Assembly (NCBI RefSeq): GCF_900182745.1
Contig: NZ_FXTY01000013.1
Span: 1-48,108 of the forward strand
Length of the DNA stretch: 48,108 nt
Source: Shimia sagamensis
GTDB taxonomy: Bacteria; Pseudomonadota; Alphaproteobacteria; Rhodobacterales; Rhodobacteraceae
Reading direction: 5' to 3'
Both the position numbers and the translations under genes were made by a program. Under the pieces are notes generated by a model, which was given only the letters and a program-made list of their open reading frames with translations, was not told the DNA's origin and searched no databases. Below, in pieces: positions 17,365-25,783 of this stretch (the stretch's first letter is position 1; the number at the start of each line of letters is the position of its first letter).

Positions 17365-17952
17365 ATGGCACGAACTCAAGGCTCTCATTCCGGCATCACC
17401 GGTCCACGCGTCCGCGATGCGGCGTTGAAACTCTTTGCGCAGCATGGCTATGCGGCGGTCTCCATGCGCCAAATTGCGCGTGAGGTGGGGGTGCAGGCTG
17501 GGGCATTGTATAATTACACGCCTGACAAGCAGAGCTTGTTGTTTGATCTGATGCAGACACACATGACGGAGTTGTTGGCGGCTTGTGCGGACATGCCGGA
17601 CGGCGGCCCGCCCATCGAGGCCTTGGAAAATTTTACCAGTTTGCACCTGAGGTTCCACTCCGAACGCCCGGAGGAAGTGTTCATTGCCTATATGGAATTG
17701 CGCAATCTGACACCGGAAAACTTCACCAAAATCGAAGCCCTGCGCCGGTCTTACGAAGATGGTTTGGAGACCATTTTGCGGTCCGGCGTCAGTAGCGGGG
17801 ATTTTGAGGTCAGCGATCCCAAGATTGCCACAATGGCGGTGATTGCCATGTTGACCGGCGTAAACACTTGGTTCCGCGAAGGCGGCCGCCTGTCGCTGGA
17901 AGAGGTCGAGCAGATTTACTGGGACATGGTACGCAAAGCGGTGGGGGCCTAA
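17365..17952 (+). CDS. TetR/AcrR family transcriptional regulator
   Basis: A 195-residue regulator. The N-terminal helix-turn-helix is VSMRQIAREVGVQAGALYNY (residues 32-51), preceded by RDAALKLFAQHGYAAV. The C-terminal domain contains FHSERPEEVFIAYMELRNLTP and ends WFREGGRLSLEEVEQIYWDM, which resembles the ligand domain of TetR proteins that control fatty-acid or acyl-CoA catabolism. The acyl-CoA cluster beginning at 19154 is a plausible target, with the pirin gene in between on the other strand; this is inferred from position only. Confidence 0.92.
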   Translation: MARTQGSHSGITGPRVRDAALKLFAQHGYAAVSMRQIAREVGVQAGALYNYTPDKQSLLFDLMQTHMTELLAACADMPDGGPPIEALENFTSLHLRFHSERPEEVFIAYMELRNLTPENFTKIEALRRSYEDGLETILRSGVSSGDFEVSDPKIATMAVIAMLTGVNTWFREGGRLSLEEVEQIYWDMVRKAVGA

Positions 17953-18024
17953 GCGGTCTCCCGAGGTTATTTTGAGCGGATCACATAAAGGGCCAGAAGG
18001 ACAAAATCCCTTTGGCCGAATGTT

Positions 18025-18936
18025 TTAATGCGCTGGTTTGATAAACGTGCCGTTGCGCAGTTCGGCAAAGGCCTGTTGCAATTCCGCCTGTGTGTTCATC
18101 ACAATCGGCCCATGCCAGGCCACCGGCTCCTGAATGGGCTGACCTGAGATCAGCAGAAAGCGAACACCCTGTTCCCCGGCTTGAACCGTAACCTCATCGC
18201 CATTGCCAAAGCGAATGAGGGTACGATCCCCGCTCATGTCGCGGATGTTGAGCTCTTCACCCGCCACCTCTTTCTCCAGCAGGATACCTTTGGGTTGGCT
18301 GGCATCTGCAAAGGCCGCGTCGCCTTCAAACACATAGGCAAAGGCACGTCGCCGTGTGTCTATCCGGAAGGTTTTTTCCACCCCCGCAGGCACGGTCACG
18401 TCCAAAAACATCGGGTCCGCAGAAATCCCGTCCACAGGGCCAGTCTTGCCCCAGAAGCTGCCAATCACAATGCGCACCTTGGTGCCGTCATCATCGATGA
18501 TCTCCGGAATCTCCTTGCCTTCCACATCCTGATAACGCGGATCGGTCATCTTCAAGTCACGCGGTAGGTTGGCCCAAAGCTGGAAGCCGTGGTTCACCCC
18601 ACTGGCGTCGGCCGTAGGCATCTCCTGATGCAAAATCCCGCGGCCTGCGGTCATCCATTGCACGTCACCGGATTTCAGATTGCCAGTGTTGCCAAGGCTG
18701 TCCTGATGCTCCACCGCGCCGTCGATCACATAGGTGATCGTCTCGATCCCGCGGTGGGGGTGCCACGGGAACCCCTTCTCATATTGCGCCGGATCATCGT
18801 TGCGAAAATGATCCATCATCAAAAACGGGTCGAGCTCCGTAGGATCCTGAAACCCAAACACGCGGTTGATATGCACGCCTGCGCCTTCCATTGCGGGAAT
18901 GGCTTTGCGGGTCTCCAAAACAGGTCTGATAGACAT
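18025..18936 (-). CDS. Pirin family protein
   Basis: A 303-residue bicupin. The N-terminal cupin has the iron-binding residues in FPWHPHRGIETITYVIDGAV and in VQWMTAGRGILHQEMP, as in pirins, which bind iron and in some bacteria have quercetinase activity or act as redox sensors. The C-terminal cupin ends GPIVMNTQAELQQAFAELRN. The ATG at 18936 is chosen because AGGAGA lies eight bases upstream; the reading frame stays open further but without support. Convergent with the TetR gene. Confidence 0.93.
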   Translation of the reverse strand: MSIRPVLETRKAIPAMEGAGVHINRVFGFQDPTELDPFLMMDHFRNDDPAQYEKGFPWHPHRGIETITYVIDGAVEHQDSLGNTGNLKSGDVQWMTAGRGILHQEMPTADASGVNHGFQLWANLPRDLKMTDPRYQDVEGKEIPEIIDDDGTKVRIVIGSFWGKTGPVDGISADPMFLDVTVPAGVEKTFRIDTRRRAFAYVFEGDAAFADASQPKGILLEKEVAGEELNIRDMSGDRTLIRFGNGDEVTVQAGEQGVRFLLISGQPIQEPVAWHGPIVMNTQAELQQAFAELRNGTFIKPAH

Positions 18937-19018
18937 GACATGTCTCCTTTCACGGCTCAAAATAGGGGCTTATGGCCGCCGGGAAAATTGGCGGCACCGC
19001 AGCTTCACTGTGCAGAAG

Positions 19019-19030
19019 TGCACATGTGCA
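19019..19030. promoter_or_regulatory. 12-bp perfect palindrome between pirin and acyl-CoA ligase genes
   Basis: TGCACATGTGCA is a perfect palindrome centred 130 bp upstream of the acyl-CoA ligase start and 90 bp upstream of the pirin start, in the divergent promoter region. It could be a regulator site (for example for the TetR protein nearby), but no family can be assigned. Confidence 0.35.
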
Positions 19031-19153
19031 GAGTTCCCGTGAGCTCAGGTGCACCGGCTTGCGACGCCACGACACTTTTCACGCGGGCTTTTGAAATCTC
19101 AGAACTTGCGCGTAACGTAAATCGACAGACACTCATTGGCAGGGGAGGGCCAT

Positions 19154-20779
19154 ATGCAAGGGTCCATGATGATGCGTCCGCTTAAGATTGCGGATATTCT
19201 AAGCTACGCGGCAGAAATCCACTCACAAGGCGAGGTGGTTTCGGTCCGTACCGAAGGCGACATACATCGCCAAACCTACGCACAAACTGCCAAACGGGTG
19301 GCGCAGCTGGCACACGGGCTCACCGCGCAAGGCATGCAGTTGGGCGACCGGGTCGCCACATTGGCTTGGAACGGCTATCGCCATCTGGAACTTTACTACG
19401 CGATCTCCGGCGCAGGTGGCGTGTGCCACACCATCAACCCGCGTCTGTCGGCAGAGCAGATGACGTACATCGTCAACCACGCCCACGACACGATGCTGTT
19501 TGTGGATTTGACCTTTGTACCCATTGTGGACGCGCTGCGAGCGCAATGGCCGGCTGGTCTGAAAGTTGTGGTCATGACCGACAGCGCGCATATGCCAGAA
19601 GGCGACTATCTGTGTTACGAAGAGCTGCTTGAGGGTCAGCCGGATCACTTCGACTGGCCTGATCTGCCGGAAGAGACCGCTGCCGGCCTGTGTTACACTT
19701 CTGGCACCACCGGCAATCCCAAAGGCACGCTTTACACCCACCGCTCCACTGTGTTGCACGCGATGATGGTGGGCCTGTCGCTGCCTGCCGCGCTGCAACC
19801 AGGCAAACGCATTTTGCCGGTTGTTCCGCTGTTCCATGTAAACGCCTGGGGTCTGCCTTATGCCGCGCCCCTGACCGGCGCGTCCTTGATCTTCCCCGGC
19901 GGTGCTCTGGATGGCCCAAGTCTGTTCAAGCTGATGGACGACGAAAAAGTCTATTCGGCTTGGGGTGTGCCGACGGTCTGGCTAGGCCTGCAGGGCGAGA
20001 TTGCCAATCAAGGCCGTATGCCAGAAGGCCTCGGGGATATGGTGGTTGGCGGCTCTGCCGCGCCTGCGTCGATGATCCAATACTTTGAGGAAGGTGGCGT
20101 GAACGTCTGCCACGCCTGGGGCATGACGGAAATGTCCCCCATCGGCACCCAAGGCAATCTGCCGGAACATCTCGACAGCAAACCGATGGCCGAGCGTATC
20201 GCCATCAAATCCAAACAAGGTCGTCGTGTCTTTGGCGTGGACCTCAAGATTGTGGATGAGGACGGCAAACGCTTGCCGCATGATGGCGCCGCCGCAGGCG
20301 AACTCTACGTGCGCGGCAACGCTATTACCTCCGGCTATTTCGAAAATGAAGACGCCAATCAAACCGCCTTTGACGCCGAAGGCTGGTTTGGCACAGGCGA
20401 TGTGGCGACAATTGACAGCAATGGCTATCTCACCATCACCGACCGCGCCAAAGACTTGATCAAATCCGGTGGGGAATGGATCAGCTCGCTTGATCTGGAA
20501 AACACCGTCATGTCGCACCCCAAAGTGGCCAATTGCGCGGTGATCGCCGTGGCCCATCCCAAATGGGACGAACGCCCGCTGCTGGTGGTGGTGCCGTCTC
20601 CCGAGGGTAAGCCAGAGCCAGATGAGCTGATGGGCTTGCTTCTGGAGCATTTTGCCAAATGGCAATTGCCGGATGACGTGGTTTTTGTTGATGAACTGCC
20701 GCTCACCGCCACAGGCAAAGTCTCCAAACTTACCCTGCGCAAACAATTTGCAGATCATAAGCTGCCGGACATGGCCTGA
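19154..20779 (+). CDS. Acyl-CoA synthetase, DmdB-like
   Basis: A 541-residue AMP-forming acyl-CoA ligase. The phosphate loop is CYTSGTTGNPKGTLYTHRST, the adenine-binding motif is CHAWGMTEMSP, the hinge is DRAKDLIKSGGEWISSLDLE, and the catalytic Lys is in LTATGKVSKLTLRK. It resembles DmdB, which activates methylmercaptopropionate in DMSP breakdown in Roseobacters, but DmdB relatives also activate medium- and long-chain fatty acids, so the substrate is open. ATG 19154 is chosen because GGGGAGGG lies six bases before it and because the resulting N-terminus MQGSMMMRPL resembles that of DmdB proteins as I recall them. It heads a packed run of seven genes. Confidence 0.88.
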   Translation: MQGSMMMRPLKIADILSYAAEIHSQGEVVSVRTEGDIHRQTYAQTAKRVAQLAHGLTAQGMQLGDRVATLAWNGYRHLELYYAISGAGGVCHTINPRLSAEQMTYIVNHAHDTMLFVDLTFVPIVDALRAQWPAGLKVVVMTDSAHMPEGDYLCYEELLEGQPDHFDWPDLPEETAAGLCYTSGTTGNPKGTLYTHRSTVLHAMMVGLSLPAALQPGKRILPVVPLFHVNAWGLPYAAPLTGASLIFPGGALDGPSLFKLMDDEKVYSAWGVPTVWLGLQGEIANQGRMPEGLGDMVVGGSAAPASMIQYFEEGGVNVCHAWGMTEMSPIGTQGNLPEHLDSKPMAERIAIKSKQGRRVFGVDLKIVDEDGKRLPHDGAAAGELYVRGNAITSGYFENEDANQTAFDAEGWFGTGDVATIDSNGYLTITDRAKDLIKSGGEWISSLDLENTVMSHPKVANCAVIAVAHPKWDERPLLVVVPSPEGKPEPDELMGLLLEHFAKWQLPDDVVFVDELPLTATGKVSKLTLRKQFADHKLPDMA

Positions 20780-21673
20780 GTGGTGCGCAGCGAGACCCTA
20801 GATATCGCCGGTCACAGCTTCCACGTGGAGGTGGCCGGTGATCCCTCCAAGCCCGTGATCCTGATGCTGCACGGTTTCCCGGAATACTCCGGTGCCTTTG
20901 ATGAACTGATCAAGCATCTCGAGGATGACTATCTCTGCATCGCTCCGGATCAACGCGGCTACGGCCAAAGCTGGCGACCCAAAAAGGTGGAGCACTACGC
21001 CGTCTCAAAGCTGGTAGGAGATGCATTTGCCATTCTCGACCACTACAGTTCAAACGCACCCGTCGCTGCTGTCTTGGGCCACGACTGGGGCGCGGCAGTA
21101 GCTTACGGTCTGGCCTTCCGCCATTCCGACCGGTTGCAAAACCTGATCATCGCCAACGGCGTGCACCCAGTTCCCTTCCAGCGCGCCCTGGCCGCAGGCG
21201 GCGCGCAATCTGAAGCCAGCCAGTACATCGATTGGCTACGCGCGGAGGGCTCAGAAGACAAACTCGCCGCCAACAACCACGCACGCATGATGGGCATTTT
21301 TTCCAAACATATGGACATGTCTTGGATGACGCCGGAGAAGCTGATTGCTTACCAAGCCGCCTGGGGGGATGCCGATCAAATCCGTGGCATGGTCAATTGG
21401 TACCGCGCGTCTTTCCTCAAGGTGGCCACCCCCGGGGTGCCGTTGCCAGAGAAAGACCGACCCACACTGCGCTCCAAGCATCTACATGTGTCGATGCCCC
21501 ACCTCCTGCTCTGGGGAGAAAACGACACTGCGCTCCTTCCAGAATGCTACACCGGCCTGGAAGACCACTGCGCCGATCTCACCGTTCAAACGATCCCGGA
21601 TGCCGACCACTGGCTCCTTCATCAAAGGCCCGCTGAGATCGCCCACAACATCCGCACATTCCTCACGCGCTAA
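20780..21673 (+). CDS. Alpha/beta hydrolase, epoxide hydrolase-like
   Basis: A 297-residue soluble hydrolase. The oxyanion motif is LMLHGFPEYSGA, the nucleophile elbow is GHDWGAAVAYG (Asp nucleophile), the acid is in LLLWGENDTALLPE and the catalytic His is in PDADHWLLHQRP. HGFPE with an Asp nucleophile is typical of the epoxide hydrolase and haloalkane dehalogenase branch. The GTG start follows the ligase stop codon with no spacer, indicating coupling; a second GTG lies at 20783. The natural substrate is unknown. Confidence 0.88.
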   Translation: MVRSETLDIAGHSFHVEVAGDPSKPVILMLHGFPEYSGAFDELIKHLEDDYLCIAPDQRGYGQSWRPKKVEHYAVSKLVGDAFAILDHYSSNAPVAAVLGHDWGAAVAYGLAFRHSDRLQNLIIANGVHPVPFQRALAAGGAQSEASQYIDWLRAEGSEDKLAANNHARMMGIFSKHMDMSWMTPEKLIAYQAAWGDADQIRGMVNWYRASFLKVATPGVPLPEKDRPTLRSKHLHVSMPHLLLWGENDTALLPECYTGLEDHCADLTVQTIPDADHWLLHQRPAEIAHNIRTFLTR

Positions 21674-21837
21674 GCCCATTCTCATTCCAAAATATCCCCG
21701 CCGGAGGCATCTAAGTTTTGCAAAATTCACAGCCTCCTGTGTCAGCGCCTCCAAAGTGACGTCATGTTACTTTGCGAACCTCTTGCTTGAGTGCCGTCCA
21801 CGCGGCCTTATCCTGACACCAACTACAGGAGTTTCCC

Positions 21838-22827
21838 ATGTCTGGTGACAGCCACCTTCCAAAGGCCCTGCAAGGTCTGCGCATCCCCGCAGTTGCCTCG
21901 CCTTTGTTTATCATTTCCGTCCCCGCGCTGGTCATTGCCCAGTGTAAGGCAGGCATCATCGGCAGCTTTCCGGCGCTCAACGCCCGCGAAGGCGAGGGCG
22001 AGCACCCGCTTCTGGACACATGGCTCACGCAAATCCGCGAAGAGCTGGACCGTCACAACCAAGAAAACCCGGATCGCCCCGCCGCCCCGTTTGCGGTCAA
22101 TCAGATCGTGCACCGCTCCAACACACGGCTCGAGCGCGACATAGACCTCTGTCACAAACACAAGGTGCCGATCTGGATCACATCTCTTGGTGCGCGGGTG
22201 GAGGTCAATGACGCGGCCCATGATTGCGGCGGCATTGCGCTGCATGACATCATCAACAACAAGTTTGCCAAAAAGGCGATTGAGAAAGGCGCGGACGGCC
22301 TGATTGCCGTCGCGGCTGGCGCAGGCGGTCATGCAGGCCCGCAAAGCCCGCTCGCTCTGATCAGCGAAATTCGCGAGTGGTTTGACGGGCCTTTGCTGCT
22401 CTCCGGCTCCATCGGCACCGGCGCGTCGCTCCTGGCGGCCCAAGCCATGGGCGCAGACCTCGGCTATATCGGCTCGCCCTTCATCGCGACGGAAGAAGCC
22501 AATGCCATGCAAGGCTACAAAGACATGATTGTCGACAGCGGCGCCGAAGACATTGTCTATTCGTCCCTGTTTACCGGCGTGTCTGGCAATTACCTCAAGG
22601 GCTCCGTGACCAACGCCGGTATGGACCCGGACAACCTGCCGGACGGTGACGTGAAAACCATGGACTTTGGCGGCGACCGCGAAAAACCAAAGGCGTGGAA
22701 AACCATCTGGGGCTCTGGCCAAGGCATTGGCGCGGTGAAAGAAGTCACCAAAACCGCAGACCTTGTTGACCGTCTGGAGCGCGAATACATCGCCGCGTGG
22801 GAGCGGCTACAGGCCCGCATGTCATGA
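21838..22827 (+). CDS. Nitronate monooxygenase-like FMN enzyme
   Basis: A 329-residue TIM-barrel protein of the 2-nitropropane dioxygenase/nitronate monooxygenase family. The N-terminus PAVASPLFIISVPALVIAQC and the FMN-binding AVAAGAGGHAGPQSPLALIS are characteristic. Later segments LLSGSIGTGASLLAAQAMGA and GYIGSPFIATEEA complete the phosphate-binding region. Enzymes of this family in fatty-acid gene clusters often act on unknown substrates. TACAGGAG precedes the ATG. A 164-bp gap before it may hold a promoter; the next gene overlaps its stop. Confidence 0.88.
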   Translation: MSGDSHLPKALQGLRIPAVASPLFIISVPALVIAQCKAGIIGSFPALNAREGEGEHPLLDTWLTQIREELDRHNQENPDRPAAPFAVNQIVHRSNTRLERDIDLCHKHKVPIWITSLGARVEVNDAAHDCGGIALHDIINNKFAKKAIEKGADGLIAVAAGAGGHAGPQSPLALISEIREWFDGPLLLSGSIGTGASLLAAQAMGADLGYIGSPFIATEEANAMQGYKDMIVDSGAEDIVYSSLFTGVSGNYLKGSVTNAGMDPDNLPDGDVKTMDFGGDREKPKAWKTIWGSGQGIGAVKEVTKTADLVDRLEREYIAAWERLQARMS

Positions 22828-23495
22828 GCCAGATGTTCCATCTCATCCGCCACGCGCAAGCCAGTTTTGGCGCGGCCGACTATGACAACTTGTCAGACCT
22901 CGGCCACCGCCAATCCGCGGCGCTGGGCGCGGCGCTAAAGCGCCAGGGTGTGGTGCCGGATGCGGTGTTCATCGGCGCGCAAAAACGTCATCGCCAAACC
23001 TGGGAAGGCATTGAAACGGCTCTCCAAACAGGCCTGACGCCAATTGTGGTGCCGGGGTGGAACGAATTTGACTTTGGCGGGTTGCTTGAGGCCCGCTACG
23101 CCAACCGTGATGACAAACCGGCAGGCCTGCATGACGACCGCAAAACCCATTTTCGGATTCTGCGCGACACGGTGATCGAATGGCAGCGCGGAGAGATCGA
23201 CAATCCGCCGGAAAGCTTTGCCGCCTTCACAGATCGCGTACGCGAAGCCCGCGCTATTGTGACCGCTTCAGGTGCCAAAACCCCGCTCGCTGTGAGCTCC
23301 GGCGGCGCTATCGGGCGCACCATTGCCGATGTACTTGGCGCCCCCGCCGAACAGATGATCCTGCTGCAATTGCAGGTCAAAAACTGCGCTGTGGCCCGGT
23401 TGGTCATGGCCAAAGGCAACACGTGGCTCAACGGGTTCAACGAAACTCCACATATTGACGGTCGCAACCAAGATGAGATGCTGACCTACAGCTAA
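22824..23495 (+). CDS. Histidine phosphatase family protein
   Basis: A 223-residue phosphoglycerate-mutase-like protein. The catalytic motif is FHLIRHAQASFGAADYDNLS near the N-terminus, the second His is in AVSSGGAIGRTI (S-S-G-G rather than the usual T-H-G), so this position is atypical. The ATG overlaps the stop codon of the preceding gene (ATGA). Substrate unknown; family members range from sugar-phosphate to protein phosphatases. Confidence 0.85.
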   Translation: MSQMFHLIRHAQASFGAADYDNLSDLGHRQSAALGAALKRQGVVPDAVFIGAQKRHRQTWEGIETALQTGLTPIVVPGWNEFDFGGLLEARYANRDDKPAGLHDDRKTHFRILRDTVIEWQRGEIDNPPESFAAFTDRVREARAIVTASGAKTPLAVSSGGAIGRTIADVLGAPAEQMILLQLQVKNCAVARLVMAKGNTWLNGFNETPHIDGRNQDEMLTYS

Positions 23496-23518
23496 GTTGG
23501 GCATCGGAAGGAAACGCA

Positions 23519-24544
23519 ATGGACGCTACAACTCTGGACGCAGATGCCGTCGCTCGCTGGCTAACCGATAATCTCGACGGCTTCAAAGGCCCCATCACGG
23601 CCACCAAGTTCGATGTCGGTCAGTCCAACCCCACCTTCCGGCTAAACACGCCCTCCGGCCAATACGTCCTGCGGCGCAAACCTCCCGGTGTTCTGCTCAA
23701 ATCTGCTCATGCTGTGGACCGCGAATTCCGCGTGCAGAAAGCTTTGTCCGGCACCGACGTGCCCGTCGCCAACATGCACCTGCTGTGTGAAGATGACGCT
23801 GTGACTGGCTCCGCATTTTATGTCATGGACTATGTTGAAGGGCGCACCTTTGACGACCCACGCCTGCCAGAGCTCACCAACGGCCAACGCACCCAAGTTA
23901 TCGACGAAATGGGCCGCGTCCTTGCCGCCATCCACTCTGTTGACATCAACGCCGTCGGCCTGTCGGACTACGGTCCCGAAGGCAACTACTTTGAGCGTCA
24001 GGTTGGGCGCTGGACCAAGCAATACCGCGCCAGCGAAACACAAACGATCCCGCAGATGGATCAATTAATCGATTGGCTCGTAGCCAATATTCCGGACGAT
24101 GACGGCAAACGTACCTTGGTGCATGGTGACTATCGCATAGACAATATGCTCTTTGCCAAAGACCGCCCCGAAGTGGTCGCGGTGCTCGATTGGGAGCTTT
24201 CCACGATCGGCCACCCCTATGCTGACCTCGCCGGGGTGATCATGCAGTGGCAGATGCCGCCGGGCAACGAGGGCAGGGGGCTGGCCGGTGTGGACCGCGC
24301 CGCGCTGGGCTTGCCAACCGACGAAGCGTTCATCGCCTCATACTGCAACCGCATGGGCTTGCCCGGCATTGAGAAATTTGGTTTCTACCTCGCCTTCTGC
24401 TTCTTCCGCATGGGGGCGATCATTCAGGGCGTGAAAAAGCGGGCGCTGGATGGCAACGCCTCAGACCCCGCACGCGCGGCCAAGCTGGGCAGTTTTGTGC
24501 CAATGTTTGCCATTGCTGGGTTGGAGGCCACCAAACGTGGATAA
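23519..24544 (+). CDS. Phosphotransferase family protein, ACAD10/11-like
   Basis: A 341-residue kinase-fold protein (aminoglycoside phosphotransferase family). It has YVLRRKPPGVLL for nucleotide binding, the catalytic loop LVHGDYRIDNMLF and the metal-binding VVAVLDWELSTIGHPYADLA. The same domain is found in the human ACAD10 and ACAD11 proteins and in bacteria commonly sits among acyl-CoA metabolism genes, where it may phosphorylate hydroxyacyl groups. That fits its place here between a ligase and an SDR. AAGGAAA precedes the ATG. Confidence 0.9.
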   Translation: MDATTLDADAVARWLTDNLDGFKGPITATKFDVGQSNPTFRLNTPSGQYVLRRKPPGVLLKSAHAVDREFRVQKALSGTDVPVANMHLLCEDDAVTGSAFYVMDYVEGRTFDDPRLPELTNGQRTQVIDEMGRVLAAIHSVDINAVGLSDYGPEGNYFERQVGRWTKQYRASETQTIPQMDQLIDWLVANIPDDDGKRTLVHGDYRIDNMLFAKDRPEVVAVLDWELSTIGHPYADLAGVIMQWQMPPGNEGRGLAGVDRAALGLPTDEAFIASYCNRMGLPGIEKFGFYLAFCFFRMGAIIQGVKKRALDGNASDPARAAKLGSFVPMFAIAGLEATKRG

Positions 24545-25322
24545 GATGTTTCAGGACAAAGTGGTGATGATCACTGGCGCCGCCAGTGGGTTTGGCGCCA
24601 TGGCGGCAGAGCGCTTTGCGACGCAGGGTGCCAAGCTGGGGCTGTCTGACATCAATGGTGGGCAGTTGGTCGCCGTAGCGGAGGCGTTGCGCGCCAAAGG
24701 TGTTGAGGTGGTCACGGACGTGGTCAATGTCGCTGACGAAACTCAAGTCGCTGCCCATGTCACCAACATCACAGAGACTTTCGGAGGGCTCGACATTGGC
24801 ATCAACAACGCGGGCATTGGCCACGATGTGCGCCCGCTTCAATTCCTGACCACCGACGATTTCGATTTGATGATGAATGTGAACGCCAAAGGTGTGTTCC
24901 TGTGCATGAAGCATCAGATCCCACTGATGCAAAAGGCAGGTGCAGGCGCGATCCTCAATGTGGCCTCCGCTGCAGGGCTGGTTGGTTCCGGCCATCTGTC
25001 GCTTTACTCGGCGGCCAAACACGCCGTGGTAGGTCTGACCAAAGCCGCAGCAGACGAAAATGCCACCCGTGGCATTCGTGTAAACGCGCTCTGCCCGTCG
25101 TTTTCAGCCACGCCAATGGTGGATGAAATGGCAGACATGGTGGGTGACCGTGCGGGTCTGAGCCGGGAAGACGCCATGACCCATATTGCCAGCCGCGTGC
25201 CCATGCGCCGAGTCTCCAGGCCTGAGGAGGTGGTGCAAGCTATGTTGTGGATCAACGCACCAGAGAACAGTTTTATGACCGGGCAAGCGATTGCCATTGA
25301 TGGCGGTTTGACCGCTGTGTGA
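24537..25322 (+). CDS. SDR family oxidoreductase
   Basis: A 261-residue short-chain dehydrogenase. The cofactor motif is MITGAASGFGAMAAERF, then the NNAG motif in INNAGIGHDV, the catalytic Ser in LNVASAAGLVG and the catalytic Tyr/Lys in LSLYSAAKHAVVGLTK. The start is taken as GTG 24537, because GGAGG at 24523-24527 is nine bases before it; the ATG at 24546 would be 18 bases away. The gene thus overlaps the kinase gene by eight bases. It probably oxidises a hydroxyacyl intermediate of the cluster. Confidence 0.9.
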   Translation: MDKMFQDKVVMITGAASGFGAMAAERFATQGAKLGLSDINGGQLVAVAEALRAKGVEVVTDVVNVADETQVAAHVTNITETFGGLDIGINNAGIGHDVRPLQFLTTDDFDLMMNVNAKGVFLCMKHQIPLMQKAGAGAILNVASAAGLVGSGHLSLYSAAKHAVVGLTKAAADENATRGIRVNALCPSFSATPMVDEMADMVGDRAGLSREDAMTHIASRVPMRRVSRPEEVVQAMLWINAPENSFMTGQAIAIDGGLTAV

Positions 25323-25363
25323 AAGCCACACGATCAGCGACACCCAAATTGAAAGCCCAATAC

Positions 25364-25783
25364 ATGACCCATGCCCCTCTCGATCCCGCCTTGGGCGAAG
25401 CCCCATACGACCTGCAGAAGCACCTTGGTTTCGATCTTACCCATTGGGATGTGGATTATGCCCGACTTGCACTACCCATCGCGCCACACCTAATGAATCG
25501 CGCAGGTATCCCACACGGCGGCATCTACGCCACGCTTCTGGACACTGTGATGGGTTTTGCGGGCTGCTACACCGGCACGCCCGAGCTTAAGAAGCTGGCG
25601 CTCACGCTGTCGCTGACCACCAACTTTCTGTCACGCCCCAAGGGCAAAGGTCTGATTGCAGAAGGCTGGCGCACCGGAGGTGGCGCCAAAACCTTCTTTG
25701 CCGAAGGCACCATCACGGACGAGACCGGCGAGGTCATCGCCCGCGGTTCCGGTGCCTTCAAATACCGCGCGACAACGCTTTAA
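25364..25783 (+). CDS. PaaI-type thioesterase
   Basis: A 139-residue hotdog-fold protein. The PaaI motif is visible: PHLMNRAGIPHGGIYATLLD, where N-R-G-PHGG forms the active-site region, followed by LTLSLTTNFLSRPKGKGLIA. It would hydrolyse acyl-CoA thioesters and is the last gene of the catabolic run. Two starts are possible: ATG 25364, or a GTG at 25319 that overlaps the SDR stop codon. ATG is preferred since the added residues do not resemble the family, but coupling makes GTG credible. The last four bases overlap the end of the opposite-strand aminotransferase gene. Confidence 0.86.
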   Translation: MTHAPLDPALGEAPYDLQKHLGFDLTHWDVDYARLALPIAPHLMNRAGIPHGGIYATLLDTVMGFAGCYTGTPELKKLALTLSLTTNFLSRPKGKGLIAEGWRTGGGAKTFFAEGTITDETGEVIARGSGAFKYRATTL

